A DNA stretch of 64,000 bases from Bacillus cereus group sp. RP43. Lineage in GTDB: Bacteria > Bacillota > Bacilli > Bacillales > Bacillaceae_G. The position numbers and the translations under genes are program-made. How positions within the stretch are numbered: position 1 is the stretch's first letter; each line of letters begins with the position of its first letter. The notes beneath the pieces are model-generated. The model made no database searches. It was not told the origin of the DNA and saw nothing but the letters and a program-made list of their open reading frames with translations. Of this stretch, positions 8,368 to 17,281 are shown piece after piece. The DNA is taken from the NCBI RefSeq assembly GCF_040459645.1, contig NZ_JARVHQ010000001.1:620001-684000 (forward strand), written 5' to 3'.

Positions 8368-10352
8368 ATAAGGTAGCTTTGCTAGGGAATCCGAATACAG
8401 GGAAAACATCATTATTTAATGCACTGACAGGTTCTTATGAATATGTAGGAAACTGGAGTGGTGTAACAGTAGAAAAAAAGGTTGGTAAATTAAAAGATAA
8501 GCAGGGAACATTAATCGATTTACCAGGCGTCTATGATTTAAATCCAGTTTCACGTGATGAAGGGGTTGTAACAAACTTTCTACTAACAGAAGAATTTCAG
8601 CATATGTTAAACATTGTGGATTCTTCGCAATTTGAGCGGAATATGCATTTAACGTTGCAATTGCTTGAATTTGGTAAGCCAGTTTCAATTGGTTTAAATA
8701 TGGTTGATGTGGCGAAGCAAAGAGGAATTGTTATTGATGTAAAACGATTATCAAAACTATTAAGTGTGACAGTCGTTCCTGTCATCGCAAGAACTGGAAA
8801 AGGCTGTGAAGAATTACTTACGACTCTTAAAGAAAATGACAAAAAAGAGAATAGGCCATTCATTATTTCATATGGTGTACAAATGGATGAAGGGATTGGA
8901 GAGATAATCGCCCTTTTAGAGACGGCGAATTATGAGCATCCAAGATGGTTAGCCCTTCAATTTCTAAGTAATAACGAAGTAGTAGAAAAAGAAATGAAAG
9001 CATTACCAATTTATAAGGAACTTGTAGCCATTCGATCTCGTTTAGAAGAAAAACTTAATTGTACGTTGGAAGAGCATATTTACAAAACTCGTGAAGCGTA
9101 TATTGAAAAGTTAAAAACAAATGTTATGAAGCATGAGAAAGAAGGGAAAATTCCTTTTTCGGAAAAAATCGATCAGTTAATTACACATAAAATTTTAGGA
9201 CTTCCAATCTTTTTAGCAGTTATGTTTTTTATTTTTCAGGTTACGTTTACGTGGATTGGTACACCGTTATCTGATCTGTTAGATGAGTTTTTGGGTGGGC
9301 AGCTTACGGATTGGGTAACAGCTGGACTCACAAGTGTTGGTGCTTCAGATTTTATTCAAGCACTCGTTACAGAAGGTATTATTGCAGGTGTTGGTGCTGT
9401 ATTAGTATTCGTTCCACAAATCTTTGCACTATTCTTTTTCATTTCATTATTAGAAGACTCGGGATATATGGCGCGAATTGCGGTTGTTATGGATAGAATT
9501 ATGGAGTTCTTCGGATTAAACGGAAAAGCATTTATCCCAATGATTATCGGGTTTGGATGTAATGTACCAGGTATTATGGCGGCGAGAACGATTGAACAGG
9601 AGAAAGAACGTTTACTTACAGTTTTAGTAACTCCATTTATGTCTTGTTCAGCACGTTTACCTGTATATGCATTATTTGCGGGAGTATTCTTCCCTAATAG
9701 TCAGGCGACTGTTGTGTTCTCCTTATATGTTGCGGGAATTGTCCTTGCGTTATTAGTTACAAAAATTATGTCTCTTACAATTTTAAAAGCGGAAAAATCT
9801 ATTTTCGTAATTGAATTACCTCCTTACCGTGTGCCACAAGCGAAAACGTTATGGCTAAGTACATGGGAGAAAGGTAAAGGATTTGTTCGTAAAGCGGGTA
9901 CATTTATTTTCGGTGGTTCCGTTGTCATTTGGTTATTAAATTATGCAGGTCCATCAGGATTTGGTGTTGATATGGGAGACAGTTTCTTAGCAATGATTGG
10001 TGGATTTATTGCACCACTATTTGCACCGCTCGGCTTTGGAACTTGGCAAGCTGGGGCATCCCTTTTAACAGGATTTTTGGCAAAAGAAGTTGTCGTTTCA
10101 ACAATGGCGATTATTTATGCGGTTAAAGAAGATGTGCTAGGAAATGTAATGGGGGCACATTATACTGCTTTATCAGCGTACGCATTTATGTTCTTTGTTT
10201 TATTATATGTTCCGTGCTTAGCGACAGTAGCTGTTATTAAACGTGAAACAGGATCGATGAAATGGACAGTTTTCTCTGTCGTTTATCCGCTCGTTGTTGC
10301 TTATGTATTAACGCTCATTATATACCAAGTTGGATCCTTACTCGGATTCTAG
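8364..10352 (+). CDS. feoB: Ferrous iron transporter FeoB
   Basis: GTP-driven Fe(II) uptake permease in the cytoplasmic membrane. Cytosolic G domain with G1 GNPNTGKTS (about 8-16), G3 DLPGVYDL and G4 NMVD, then a helical spacer, then a membrane domain with gate motifs typical of the family (GFGCNVPG and MSCSARLPVYALF). GTG start coupled to feoA. At 662 residues it is the normal length. Confidence 0.96.
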   Translation: MNKVALLGNPNTGKTSLFNALTGSYEYVGNWSGVTVEKKVGKLKDKQGTLIDLPGVYDLNPVSRDEGVVTNFLLTEEFQHMLNIVDSSQFERNMHLTLQLLEFGKPVSIGLNMVDVAKQRGIVIDVKRLSKLLSVTVVPVIARTGKGCEELLTTLKENDKKENRPFIISYGVQMDEGIGEIIALLETANYEHPRWLALQFLSNNEVVEKEMKALPIYKELVAIRSRLEEKLNCTLEEHIYKTREAYIEKLKTNVMKHEKEGKIPFSEKIDQLITHKILGLPIFLAVMFFIFQVTFTWIGTPLSDLLDEFLGGQLTDWVTAGLTSVGASDFIQALVTEGIIAGVGAVLVFVPQIFALFFFISLLEDSGYMARIAVVMDRIMEFFGLNGKAFIPMIIGFGCNVPGIMAARTIEQEKERLLTVLVTPFMSCSARLPVYALFAGVFFPNSQATVVFSLYVAGIVLALLVTKIMSLTILKAEKSIFVIELPPYRVPQAKTLWLSTWEKGKGFVRKAGTFIFGGSVVIWLLNYAGPSGFGVDMGDSFLAMIGGFIAPLFAPLGFGTWQAGASLLTGFLAKEVVVSTMAIIYAVKEDVLGNVMGAHYTALSAYAFMFFVLLYVPCLATVAVIKRETGSMKWTVFSVVYPLVVAYVLTLIIYQVGSLLGF

Positions 10353-10368
10353 AAGGAGATGTATCGCG

Positions 10369-10536
10369 GTGATGGTCAATATTATAATTGGAGCTATCAT
10401 TTTTGGTTATGCAGCATATACGTTAGTTAATTTTGTAAAGAGAAGTAAAAAAGGAAAATGCGCAGCATGCTCTTTAAATAAGTCATGTCAGTCGCAAACT
10501 TGTAGTCCGGATATGGAGCAAATTGCTCATAAATAG
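10369..10536 (+). CDS. FeoB-associated Cys-rich membrane protein
   Basis: Short protein with one N-terminal membrane helix and a cytosolic Cys-rich tail (KCAACSLNKSCQSQTC). AAGGAG at 10353-10358 points to GTG 10369 (10-base spacing) or ATG 10372. Such proteins follow feoB in many Firmicutes and may take the place of FeoC; the exact role is unproven. Confidence 0.8.
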   Translation: MMVNIIIGAIIFGYAAYTLVNFVKRSKKGKCAACSLNKSCQSQTCSPDMEQIAHK

Positions 10537-10537
10537 A

Positions 10538-10572
10538 AAAAAGCTTTGCGAATTTCGCAAAGCTTTTTTTAT
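10538..10572. terminator. Bidirectional terminator between feo operon and lipoprotein gene
   Basis: Perfect AAAAAAGCTTTGCGAA / TTCGCAAAGCTTTTTT hairpin between convergent genes. Confidence 0.9.
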
Positions 10573-11147
10573 TATTTAATTTTAACTAATTGAGCTTCTT
10601 CTGCTGCTTTTCTATGATCAGCCATTTCTTTTTTAGGATCTTTATTCATTTTTAATACACCGACAGATTTTTCTTCTCCTGTTACTTTTCCGTATGCAGC
10701 ATCATCGACGATTGCAAACATATCTGTATAAGAACGACCATCACCAATAATTGAATTACCTTCATATTTCAATTTTGTACCATTAATTTCGGCGTTTTCT
10801 ACTTTTTCTTTCGCAAATAATACACCTTGTTCGACTGTTACTGCTGGTAATTTATCAATTGCTTTTGCATTGTCTTTTTCTACTTTCTTAAGTAGTTCTT
10901 TCTTCACTAACTCTTCACCAGTTTTCTTATCCATTACAAGTACTTTTTTACCTTCTAATGTCGCAAGTTTCATTTTGTATGTGTTCTTTTCTTTTATGTC
11001 AGATTTATTTTTATCAATGATTGAATTCACTTGTTGGTCACTACCGTAAGCAACGATACCGTTCGCTTTTTCTCCTAATAAAGAACAACCTGATAATGCT
11101 CCGAATGAAATTGCTGCTGCTAACCCGATTCCTACTAATTTTTTCAT
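10572..11147 (-). CDS. Putative lipoprotein of unknown function
   Basis: 191 residues with a lipoprotein signal peptide ending in LSGC (Cys21), so it is attached to the outer face of the membrane. The remainder is soluble, Lys-rich and without a motif I recognise. Preceded by GGAGAAAT. Single gene with its own terminator. I cannot assign a function. Confidence 0.75.
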   Translation of the reverse strand: MKKLVGIGLAAAISFGALSGCSLLGEKANGIVAYGSDQQVNSIIDKNKSDIKEKNTYKMKLATLEGKKVLVMDKKTGEELVKKELLKKVEKDNAKAIDKLPAVTVEQGVLFAKEKVENAEINGTKLKYEGNSIIGDGRSYTDMFAIVDDAAYGKVTGEEKSVGVLKMNKDPKKEMADHRKAAEEAQLVKIK

Positions 11148-11551
11148 GATGATTTCTCCTTTTTATATGTTTTATAGTAAATACAGTTTTTGTATTAGTT
11201 CTTACATGTGGAGAAGCTTGTTTGCTGCTTCTGGTATTAGTGTATAAGAAATATGGAAACGTAACTATCGAGTTAGCTTACAGTAACATTACACTTATGT
11301 AATTTAGTGAAATCGCGCAAAAATAAGTTGATTTTGGAGGCAGAAATAATAAGGATATAGTAGGAATACAATATTCAATATGGAATGTCATATTATATTG
11401 GCTGTATTTTGGAAATAACATGTAAGGACATCTTAGTTTTGTTATAATAAACACATAGGTTGTAAAAATGAATATTCTTACTGAAAAGGGAGATTTTTAA
11501 TTTTCCAAGTAGTGAATTTGAAATATGAGGTATATCATAGGAGGAATTTGG
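11148..11551 (+). promoter_or_regulatory. 400-bp divergent spacer with a likely promoter for the PspA operon
   Basis: A TATAAT hexamer at 11443-11448 is the best -10 candidate; no clear -35 is seen. A minimal reading frame of 10 codons begins near 11468 after it but lacks support. Nothing else recognisable. Confidence 0.35.
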
Positions 11552-12217
11552 ATGTCTGTATTTAAACGATTAAGAGATTTAACAATGTCGAATGTGTATT
11601 CATTAATTGAAAAAGCTGAAGATCCAGTTAAGATGACGGATCAATATTTACGCGATATGCAAGCGGATGTACAAGAAGCTGAGAAAAGTGTAGCAGCTCA
11701 AATCGCACTTGAGAAGAAATTTAAAATATTATTTGAAGAGCAAGAAGCACTTGTGAAAAAACGTGAAGAGCAAGCTCATATGGCTGTTCAAGCTAGTAAC
11801 TTAGATCTTGCGCGCCGTGCTTTAGAAGAAAAACAAAATGCAGAGCAAAAGATGAATGAGTATAAAGCAAGCTATGAGCAAAACAAAGCTGCTGCTGATA
11901 ACCTTCGCCTTAAGCTAGAAGAAATGCGTAAACAATTAACAGAGCTGAAAAATAAGCGTGAAACACTTGTAGCACGTGTAAATGCAGCGAAAGCACAAAA
12001 GAATATTAATCAGGCGATGTCTGGATTCGATTCAAATTCAGCAAAAGCTGGTTTAAGCCGTATGGAAGAGAAAGCACTTCAATTAGAGGCTGAAGCAGAA
12101 GCAAGCGGTGAAATTTACAAGAAAGAAAAGTCGTTAGATGATGAATTCGCAAGCTTAAACAAAAATTCTGTTGTTGACGATGAATTAGCTCGTATTATGA
12201 AGCAGTACGAGAAATAA
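11552..12217 (+). CDS. PspA/IM30-family envelope stress protein
   Basis: 221-residue all-helical protein that in this family polymerises on the inner face of the membrane and protects it under stress (PspA, LiaH, Vipp1). The start MSVFKRLRD at 11552 follows AGGAGG; its amphipathic N-terminal helix is the membrane-binding part. Long coiled coil at about 25-145. First gene of a run with DUF350, DUF4178 and DUF4247 proteins. Confidence 0.9.
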   Translation: MSVFKRLRDLTMSNVYSLIEKAEDPVKMTDQYLRDMQADVQEAEKSVAAQIALEKKFKILFEEQEALVKKREEQAHMAVQASNLDLARRALEEKQNAEQKMNEYKASYEQNKAAADNLRLKLEEMRKQLTELKNKRETLVARVNAAKAQKNINQAMSGFDSNSAKAGLSRMEEKALQLEAEAEASGEIYKKEKSLDDEFASLNKNSVVDDELARIMKQYEK

Positions 12218-12230
12218 TATAGAATAGACA

Positions 12231-12272
12231 AAGAAACCGACATGTCTGAAGAGAATTCATGTCGGTTTTCTA
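12231..12272 (+). terminator. Intra-operon terminator after pspA
   Basis: GAAACCGACATG / CATGTCGGTTTTC stem. It probably lets pspA be made in excess of the membrane proteins that follow. Confidence 0.75.
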
Positions 12273-12297
12273 TTACTATTTTAGAGGAGGTTTTGTA

Positions 12298-12702
12298 ATG
12301 ACGTGGATGAATGTTTTAGCTATGCTTGTATGGACTGGAGCGAGTGCGGTACTTTTATTTGCAATTATGTGGGTTGATTCGATTTTTACAAAATACAATG
12401 ATTTAAAAGAGATAAAAAATGGAAACACAGCAGTGACAACACGTTTCGTTATGAAATTATTCGCTCAAGGATACATTTTGTCACAATCGATTACGAAAGC
12501 AAATGATTTGTGGCAAGCGCTTCTTGCCTCAGCAGTTTCTTTCGTTATTTTATTAGTTGTAGAAATGTTCATTGAGTTTGTGTTAAAGAAGATGTCTGGT
12601 TTAGATTTGGAAGAAGGAACGAAAGAAGGCAGCGTAGCACATGCGATGTTAGCTGGTTCATTACATATCGTTGGGGCACTTATTTTAGGTGCTTGTTTAT
12701 AA
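12298..12702 (+). CDS. DUF350 (YjfL-type) membrane protein
   Basis: 134 residues, four membrane helices arranged as two similar halves. Start at 12298 after AGAGGAGG. The association of DUF350 proteins with PspA-like proteins is known from E. coli yjfJ-yjfL. Likely a membrane partner of the upstream PspA; mechanism unknown. Confidence 0.75.
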   Translation: MTWMNVLAMLVWTGASAVLLFAIMWVDSIFTKYNDLKEIKNGNTAVTTRFVMKLFAQGYILSQSITKANDLWQALLASAVSFVILLVVEMFIEFVLKKMSGLDLEEGTKEGSVAHAMLAGSLHIVGALILGACL

Positions 12703-12723
12703 AGAGAAAAGGAGGGATAGATT

Positions 12724-13230
12724 GTGAGCTTATTTAAACGTATTAAAAATATAATGAAAAGCCCAGAGCCGCCGAAACCAGAAAAGAGTCTTTTGACATT
12801 AGCTCCTGGCGATATGATTGAAGTGTCGTTAGTGATGTACGAATTAACTGGGAAAACGAGCATGCATTCTCGCAAAGAGATTGTTTTAACTTTGCAGGAC
12901 GGGAAAGATATTCGTTATTTAAAAATTGAAGACCGTGAAAATACGTATTACAAATTGTATACACCGATTGATGGTCGTTTAGATTCAATCGATGAAATTC
13001 CGACGACGATTGAAATGGATGATATAGAGTATCATATGGAAGAACAATATAATGGACGTGTTGTTGTTATGGGGAAAACGCCATTCGCTGCTTCAGAAGA
13101 ACAGTACGTATGGGAATTCCAGTCTGACAACCGCAAATTATTACGTGTTGAATGGCAAAATGGTCGCACAATGATGTATGAGGGAGAAGCAATTATTCCT
13201 GCTGATGTACAAATCATAAGAGCAACATAA
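12724..13230 (+). CDS. DUF4178-type cytosolic protein
   Basis: 168 residues, beta-rich, no signal peptide. GTG start 12724 after AGGAGGG. It resembles DUF4178 (recalled, not searched), a family found beside DUF350 and DUF4247 genes. Contains a WEFQSDNRKLLRVEWQNG segment. Function unknown; position suggests a role with the PspA/DUF350 membrane module. Confidence 0.65.
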   Translation: MSLFKRIKNIMKSPEPPKPEKSLLTLAPGDMIEVSLVMYELTGKTSMHSRKEIVLTLQDGKDIRYLKIEDRENTYYKLYTPIDGRLDSIDEIPTTIEMDDIEYHMEEQYNGRVVVMGKTPFAASEEQYVWEFQSDNRKLLRVEWQNGRTMMYEGEAIIPADVQIIRAT

Positions 13231-13243
13231 GGGGGGCGTAATC

Positions 13244-14062
13244 ATGTCAAACCGATTGTTTACCATGATTAAATCGTTCGTGATCCCTATACTTGCTATC
13301 GTTACATTACTTGTTATTGCCGGCTATGCTTTATCGGGCTGTCAAAGTGGTCAGGCGAAGTCAATTCAGGACCGTTATCCGCTAGAGTCTGTCGCAAAGG
13401 ATGGTAAACAAGAATCTTACGTGTATAGGGCTGCCAATCGGTCAGTTCCTGAAGTCGCAAAGGAACTTATAGCCGAAAGGAAACCGAAGCAAGCATCTAA
13501 AGAAGACGAAAATCAAATGTTCCTCGTTTATTCTGATAAAATGTATAATTTGCAAAAGGATAAAGAGAAACCATCTGATACGTTAATTGAAATTAGTAAT
13601 GAAGAATTTGTCCGTCAAAATTACCAACCATCCTTCTTACAAGGATATATTATGGGGAGTATATTAAACGATATATTCGGTTCACGAAAATCATCATACG
13701 GTGATTATCGCGGATATAACGACAGACAAAATCATAAACCGGTTATCCCGGAAAGACCACCTACGAAAGAAGAAAAGAAAACCCCGCCTCCAATTACGAA
13801 GGAAGGGAAAGGATCTATTATTAAGCGAGGCGATAATGTAGATTCGAAATCATCTGTAGGTGATAAAGGGAGTATTACGGAAAAAGGAAGTAATACGACG
13901 CCTCCGCCTCCTACCGGAAGCAAAGGAAAAATTACAAAAACACCCGGTGGTTCAAGCGGATCAGATGTGAAGCCGAAATCATCTATTAAAACGCCGCCAA
14001 AGAATACATCTCCCCCGAAAACAAGGGTTGGTGGTTCTGGGAAAATTACGAAGAGAAGATAG
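13244..14062 (+). CDS. DUF4247-type exported protein with low-complexity tail
   Basis: 272 residues. An N-terminal hydrophobic segment ends in a lipoprotein-like LSGC (Cys32). The middle (about 40-165) resembles DUF4247; the tail (about 170-272) is Pro/Lys/Ser/Gly-rich with repeated KGSITEKG / KGKITK units and is probably disordered. Start at 13244 after GGGGGG. Fourth gene of the PspA operon. Confidence 0.68.
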   Translation: MSNRLFTMIKSFVIPILAIVTLLVIAGYALSGCQSGQAKSIQDRYPLESVAKDGKQESYVYRAANRSVPEVAKELIAERKPKQASKEDENQMFLVYSDKMYNLQKDKEKPSDTLIEISNEEFVRQNYQPSFLQGYIMGSILNDIFGSRKSSYGDYRGYNDRQNHKPVIPERPPTKEEKKTPPPITKEGKGSIIKRGDNVDSKSSVGDKGSITEKGSNTTPPPPTGSKGKITKTPGGSSGSDVKPKSSIKTPPKNTSPPKTRVGGSGKITKRR

Positions 14063-14065
14063 TAT

Positions 14066-14105
14066 AGAGACCGAAAAGTGGAATTTGCTTTTCGGTCTTT
14101 TTTAT
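14066..14105 (+). terminator. Terminator after the DUF4247 gene
   Basis: AGACCGAAAAG / CTTTTCGGTCT stem followed by six T. Confidence 0.85.
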
Positions 14106-14156
14106 GGGGATTTATTCCTTGTGTCTGGTACACTTAATATATAAGGAGGGATTCGT

Positions 14157-14375
14157 ATGACAATGTACAAAAGATTTAGTTTGATTATGTTCCTCGTCTT
14201 ATTCCTCAGTTTGTTCATTAGTACAACGATGAAATTTCACTTTATAGTAGGTATTCTATGGATAATATGTACATGTACTCTCTTTCTGTATTTTCCGCTT
14301 CGCTTTCAACATGAAGTAAACGCCTTTCAAAAGTATGTAGATTGGGTTAAGAGAGGAGGAAAGTGGGGGGAGTGA
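14157..14375 (+). CDS. Small two-helix membrane protein
   Basis: 72 residues with two membrane segments (about 8-25 and 29-48) and a charged C-terminus. Strong AAGGAGG seven bases before ATG 14157. Unrecognised. It sits between the PspA operon terminator and a short overlapping frame. Confidence 0.65.
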   Translation: MTMYKRFSLIMFLVLFLSLFISTTMKFHFIVGILWIICTCTLFLYFPLRFQHEVNAFQKYVDWVKRGGKWGE

Positions 14376-14491
14376 AAATATATCAGCGATTATTAGAATA
14401 TATCGACTTACCGACAAAAACTGATAACGGTAGCAACTTAATAATAAGGAGAGGCTGTGCCAAAATTTTGGCACAGCCTCTTTTTTCATAA
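14372..14491 (+). pseudogene. Possible truncated gene start overlapping the preceding gene
   Basis: A GTG at 14372 overlaps the previous stop (GTGA) and opens a 39-codon frame starting MKIYQRLLEYIDLPTKTDNG. The last third reads through a terminator hairpin, which a normal gene would not do, so this looks like the 5' remnant of a gene whose body was deleted. I cannot name the parent family. Confidence 0.3.
14447..14487. terminator. Terminator between convergent genes
   Basis: GAGGCTGTGCCAAAA / TTTTGGCACAGCCTC stem followed by six T. Confidence 0.88.
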
Positions 14492-14494
14492 TGA

Positions 14495-15367
14495 TTAATG
14501 AATATCACGTTTCTTGAAATTACCGCCTTTTACTTCTGCTACGTCATAAACTGTAATAAAGGCATTAGGATCGATTTCATTAATAAGGTCTTTCATTTTA
14601 CTTTCTTCTAAACGGTTAATTACACAAGAGATTTCTTTAAATTTCTCTCTTGAATAACCGCCGTAAACTTCATTGTATGTTGCGCTTCGGCCTAAACGAT
14701 CACGAATTGTTTCAACCATTAGTTCAGGTTCTTTTGTGATGATTTTAAATGTTTTCGAACCACTTAAACCAACTTCAACAATATGAATCACTTTAGAAGC
14801 GATAAAGTAAGCAATTGCCGAAAGGATAGCTCCTTGAAGACCAAATACTGTTGAAACAAAAATAAAGACAAACATATTTAAGAATAAAATAAGGTCACTT
14901 GTTCCAAAAGGTAACTTACGAGAAAGTAATACAGCTAGCATATCGATTCCATCTAATGCGCCGCCGTTACGTAATGCTAGTCCCATACCGAAACCGATAA
15001 TAATACCACCAACAACTGTAACGAGTAATGTATCACCTTCAATAATAATTGGTATTCCGTGCATGACAACGGTACCTATTGCTAATGAAGCAATCCCGAT
15101 AATAGAATAAATTGCAAAACTTTTACCAATTTGTTTATATCCTAACCAAACGAAAGGAATGTTAATAACTGCGATTAGAGCTCCTAATGGCAATCCAAAT
15201 AATCTTGAACTAACGATACTTAAACCAGTTACACCACCGTCTGATACGTTATTTGGAATTAATACCGATTCTAATCCATACGCTGTGATAAATGCCCCAA
15301 TAATAATCATCAAAGCTTTTGAAGCAATTTTTAGCTTATTGGGCTTGTTTTTGATAATTTTCTCCAT
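14495..15367 (-). CDS. YitT-family membrane protein (DUF161 plus DUF2179)
   Basis: 290 residues: about five to six membrane helices in the first two thirds (GLESVLIPNNVSDGGVTGLS is a typical stretch), then a soluble DUF2179 domain at the C-terminus. ATG 15367 is preferred over TTG 15385 because the upstream frame contains the GAGGAA site. The family is widespread and of unclear function. Confidence 0.85.
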   Translation of the reverse strand: MEKIIKNKPNKLKIASKALMIIIGAFITAYGLESVLIPNNVSDGGVTGLSIVSSRLFGLPLGALIAVINIPFVWLGYKQIGKSFAIYSIIGIASLAIGTVVMHGIPIIIEGDTLLVTVVGGIIIGFGMGLALRNGGALDGIDMLAVLLSRKLPFGTSDLILFLNMFVFIFVSTVFGLQGAILSAIAYFIASKVIHIVEVGLSGSKTFKIITKEPELMVETIRDRLGRSATYNEVYGGYSREKFKEISCVINRLEESKMKDLINEIDPNAFITVYDVAEVKGGNFKKRDIH

Positions 15368-15524
15368 GTAATTTCCTCGTTTCAAACTAGTTTCTTATTT
15401 GTTACGTAATTCACACCTACATTCCATTTTAACATTTAATTTGAAAAAATTCTCCTTTAATGGATGTATGCAGGGAATATTATCACCATATTATCTTTAA
15501 AATATTTTTGAAATAAGTATAAGA

Positions 15525-15555
15525 AATCCCATCCTTATGAAAGGATGGGAGAATG
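15525..15555 (-). terminator. Terminator of the YdcF-like gene
   Basis: CCCATCC / GGATGGG hairpin followed on the minus strand by a T-rich run, immediately after the stop codon. Confidence 0.7.
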
Positions 15556-16590
15556 TTAAGAAACAATAAAACTAAGGACTGTTAGGAATAAAGCGAAACC
15601 TAAAATAGTCCCGCACACTTTCATATGGCGCTTACGTCCCATTACAACAATTGCGACATATTCACGAATCATTGCGTTAGGCCAGTAATAAAATGCTGTT
15701 TTTGATCCAATTCCCTGGCTATTAAGACCAGCTTGTCTTGCATATATACCAGCGCGGAAAAGATGGAAGTTGTTCGTTGTAAAGATACTTCTATACTTAC
15801 CTTCTGGTTTTAAAGAATCCATAATTTCTTTAGAGAACGACATGTTTTGATATGTGTTGACAGAGCGATTTTCCTGCACTGTATGTTCAATCGGAATTCC
15901 TTTTTCAACAGCATATTTTTGCATTGCTTCTGCTTCAGGAAGACCTTCATCTGGACCTTGCCCACCAGAGAAAATGATTGTTGGTGGTGTATTTACAGAG
16001 GCTTGTTTCCAATAAAAGTCGATTGCTTTATTAATGCGACTTGCAAGTAAAGGTGGTACTTTATCATTAATTAAGCCACTACCAAGAACGATGATGAAAT
16101 CTTGATTACGTCTAGGTCTATTGAATTGATATAAAAAATATGCGCTTAAGAAGTTAGACAAATGTACAAAGAAATACATAGTTATAAGCGAAATCGCAGT
16201 GAAAATAAATTGAAAATGCTCTGAGAATAAATTTGCTGGATTTATGATAGCGAGCATAATAAAGAATAAAATCCCTAAAGCAGCAATTAAAGTTAAAGAG
16301 TTTGTGAAGCGTCTTCCTTCACGTTGCATTAAAATTTTTGCATTAAGAAATAGTCCAAACATTAAAGCGACTATAGCAAAAGGTATCATTACAATTAGCG
16401 CTAACAGGGGAATAATAACGATAAAATGTAAAGAGTTACTACCAGACTCATATGAGGCTATAGCGCAAAATAATAGAAATGAACAGAAAAAGGCATTAAA
16501 TAAAAAGCCATTTATTATTTTTCGTGGATCTTTTAAATATGAGATAAGAAAAATAATAAGTAATATAAGAGGAATGATTCCAAAATACAT
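15556..16590 (-). CDS. YdcF/ElyC-type (DUF218) membrane protein
   Basis: 344 residues. The N-terminal half has about five membrane helices; the C-terminal DUF218 domain (about 165-320) has IIVLGSGL, IIFSGGQG and a late FTTNNFHLFRA segment. The family acts in envelope or polysaccharide metabolism in other bacteria. ATG 16590 is chosen because GAGGTG lies nine bases upstream and the GTG at 16602 is part of that site. Confidence 0.78.
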   Translation of the reverse strand: MYFGIIPLILLIIFLISYLKDPRKIINGFLFNAFFCSFLLFCAIASYESGSNSLHFIVIIPLLALIVMIPFAIVALMFGLFLNAKILMQREGRRFTNSLTLIAALGILFFIMLAIINPANLFSEHFQFIFTAISLITMYFFVHLSNFLSAYFLYQFNRPRRNQDFIIVLGSGLINDKVPPLLASRINKAIDFYWKQASVNTPPTIIFSGGQGPDEGLPEAEAMQKYAVEKGIPIEHTVQENRSVNTYQNMSFSKEIMDSLKPEGKYRSIFTTNNFHLFRAGIYARQAGLNSQGIGSKTAFYYWPNAMIREYVAIVVMGRKRHMKVCGTILGFALFLTVLSFIVS

Positions 16591-16754
16591 AATATAGTAC
16601 ACCTCAATTTGTATAAGAATTTGACATACCTTTTATATTACATGATTTTATAATTGGAAATGAAAGAAAAAGGATTTTGAATTTTCTCGATAAAATATAT
16701 TGGATAAATATGTTAAAATGCATTTAAGGCAATATGTTAAAAGTAAAATGGTTG

Positions 16755-16790
16755 AAAAGGCACTCGGTAGAGTGTCTTTTCTTTTGGGTA
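16755..16790 (+). terminator. Terminator-like hairpin in the long spacer
   Basis: GGCACTC / GAGTGTC with a four-base loop and a T-rich tail. No gene precedes it on this strand. Confidence 0.4.
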
Positions 16791-16855
16791 TGTAATTGTG
16801 CATATTGTATTTGTTTTCAAGGAAAGAGGATTAAAATATAAGTTGTGGATACACG

Positions 16856-17020
16856 CTATAAAGCAGAATTTTATACAAACATTTCCCTCTACTTTTTGTA
16901 TCTAACAATCGTATAACAATAAATAATTCTGTTTTATAGTGTCTTCTTTGAAGGCACTTTTTTGTTGTTTAGTATAGATAGTTTTCACTGTTAACGTAGT
17001 GGAAACTATCTATACTAAAC
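16856..17020. repeat. Cluster of inverted repeats, possible structured RNA or short mobile element
   Basis: Four nested or adjacent stems: CTATAAAGCAGAATT (16856-16870) with AATTCTGTTTTATAG (16925-16939); inside it ATACAAA (16873-16879) with TTTGTAT (16895-16901); AGTGTCTTC / GAAGGCACT with six T (16937-16963), a good terminator; and a 23-bp inverted repeat with one mismatch (16967-16989 and 16998-17020, loop of 8). No coding frame explains them. Confidence 0.6.
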
Positions 17021-17083
17021 ATTAGCAATCTTCGGTATAAATATTATCAATTTACTATATATTCCAATGATGTTAAGTTGAAT

Positions 17084-17167
17084 ATGAAAGGCTTTCTTTT
17101 TCAAAATATTACCCCTAATAAATTTTTGAAGAAGTCAACTGTCTCCAGAATTGCCATTCATGCTTAG
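17084..17167 (+). CDS. Possible 27-residue peptide gene
   Basis: ATG 17084 opens a 27-codon frame (MKGFLFQNITPNKFLKKSTV and seven more) whose stop lies two bases before a strong terminator. The tight fit to the terminator is suggestive, but the ribosome-binding site is poor. Unrecognised. Confidence 0.25.
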   Translation: MKGFLFQNITPNKFLKKSTVSRIAIHA

Positions 17168-17168
17168 C

Positions 17169-17197
17169 AAAAAGAATCCTTCGGGATTCTTTTTTGT
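17169..17197 (+). terminator. Strong terminator upstream of the SLH-excalibur gene
   Basis: AAAAAGAATCC / GGATTCTTTTTT with a TTCG tetraloop. It shows that something upstream on this strand is transcribed. Confidence 0.8.
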
Positions 17198-17281
17198 GTT
17201 CGACACAATATGACAAAAAGAATTTATATAATTTGTTATATTGTTAAGTGGTTATTATGGAAAAGAGAAGGAGATTCAAAT

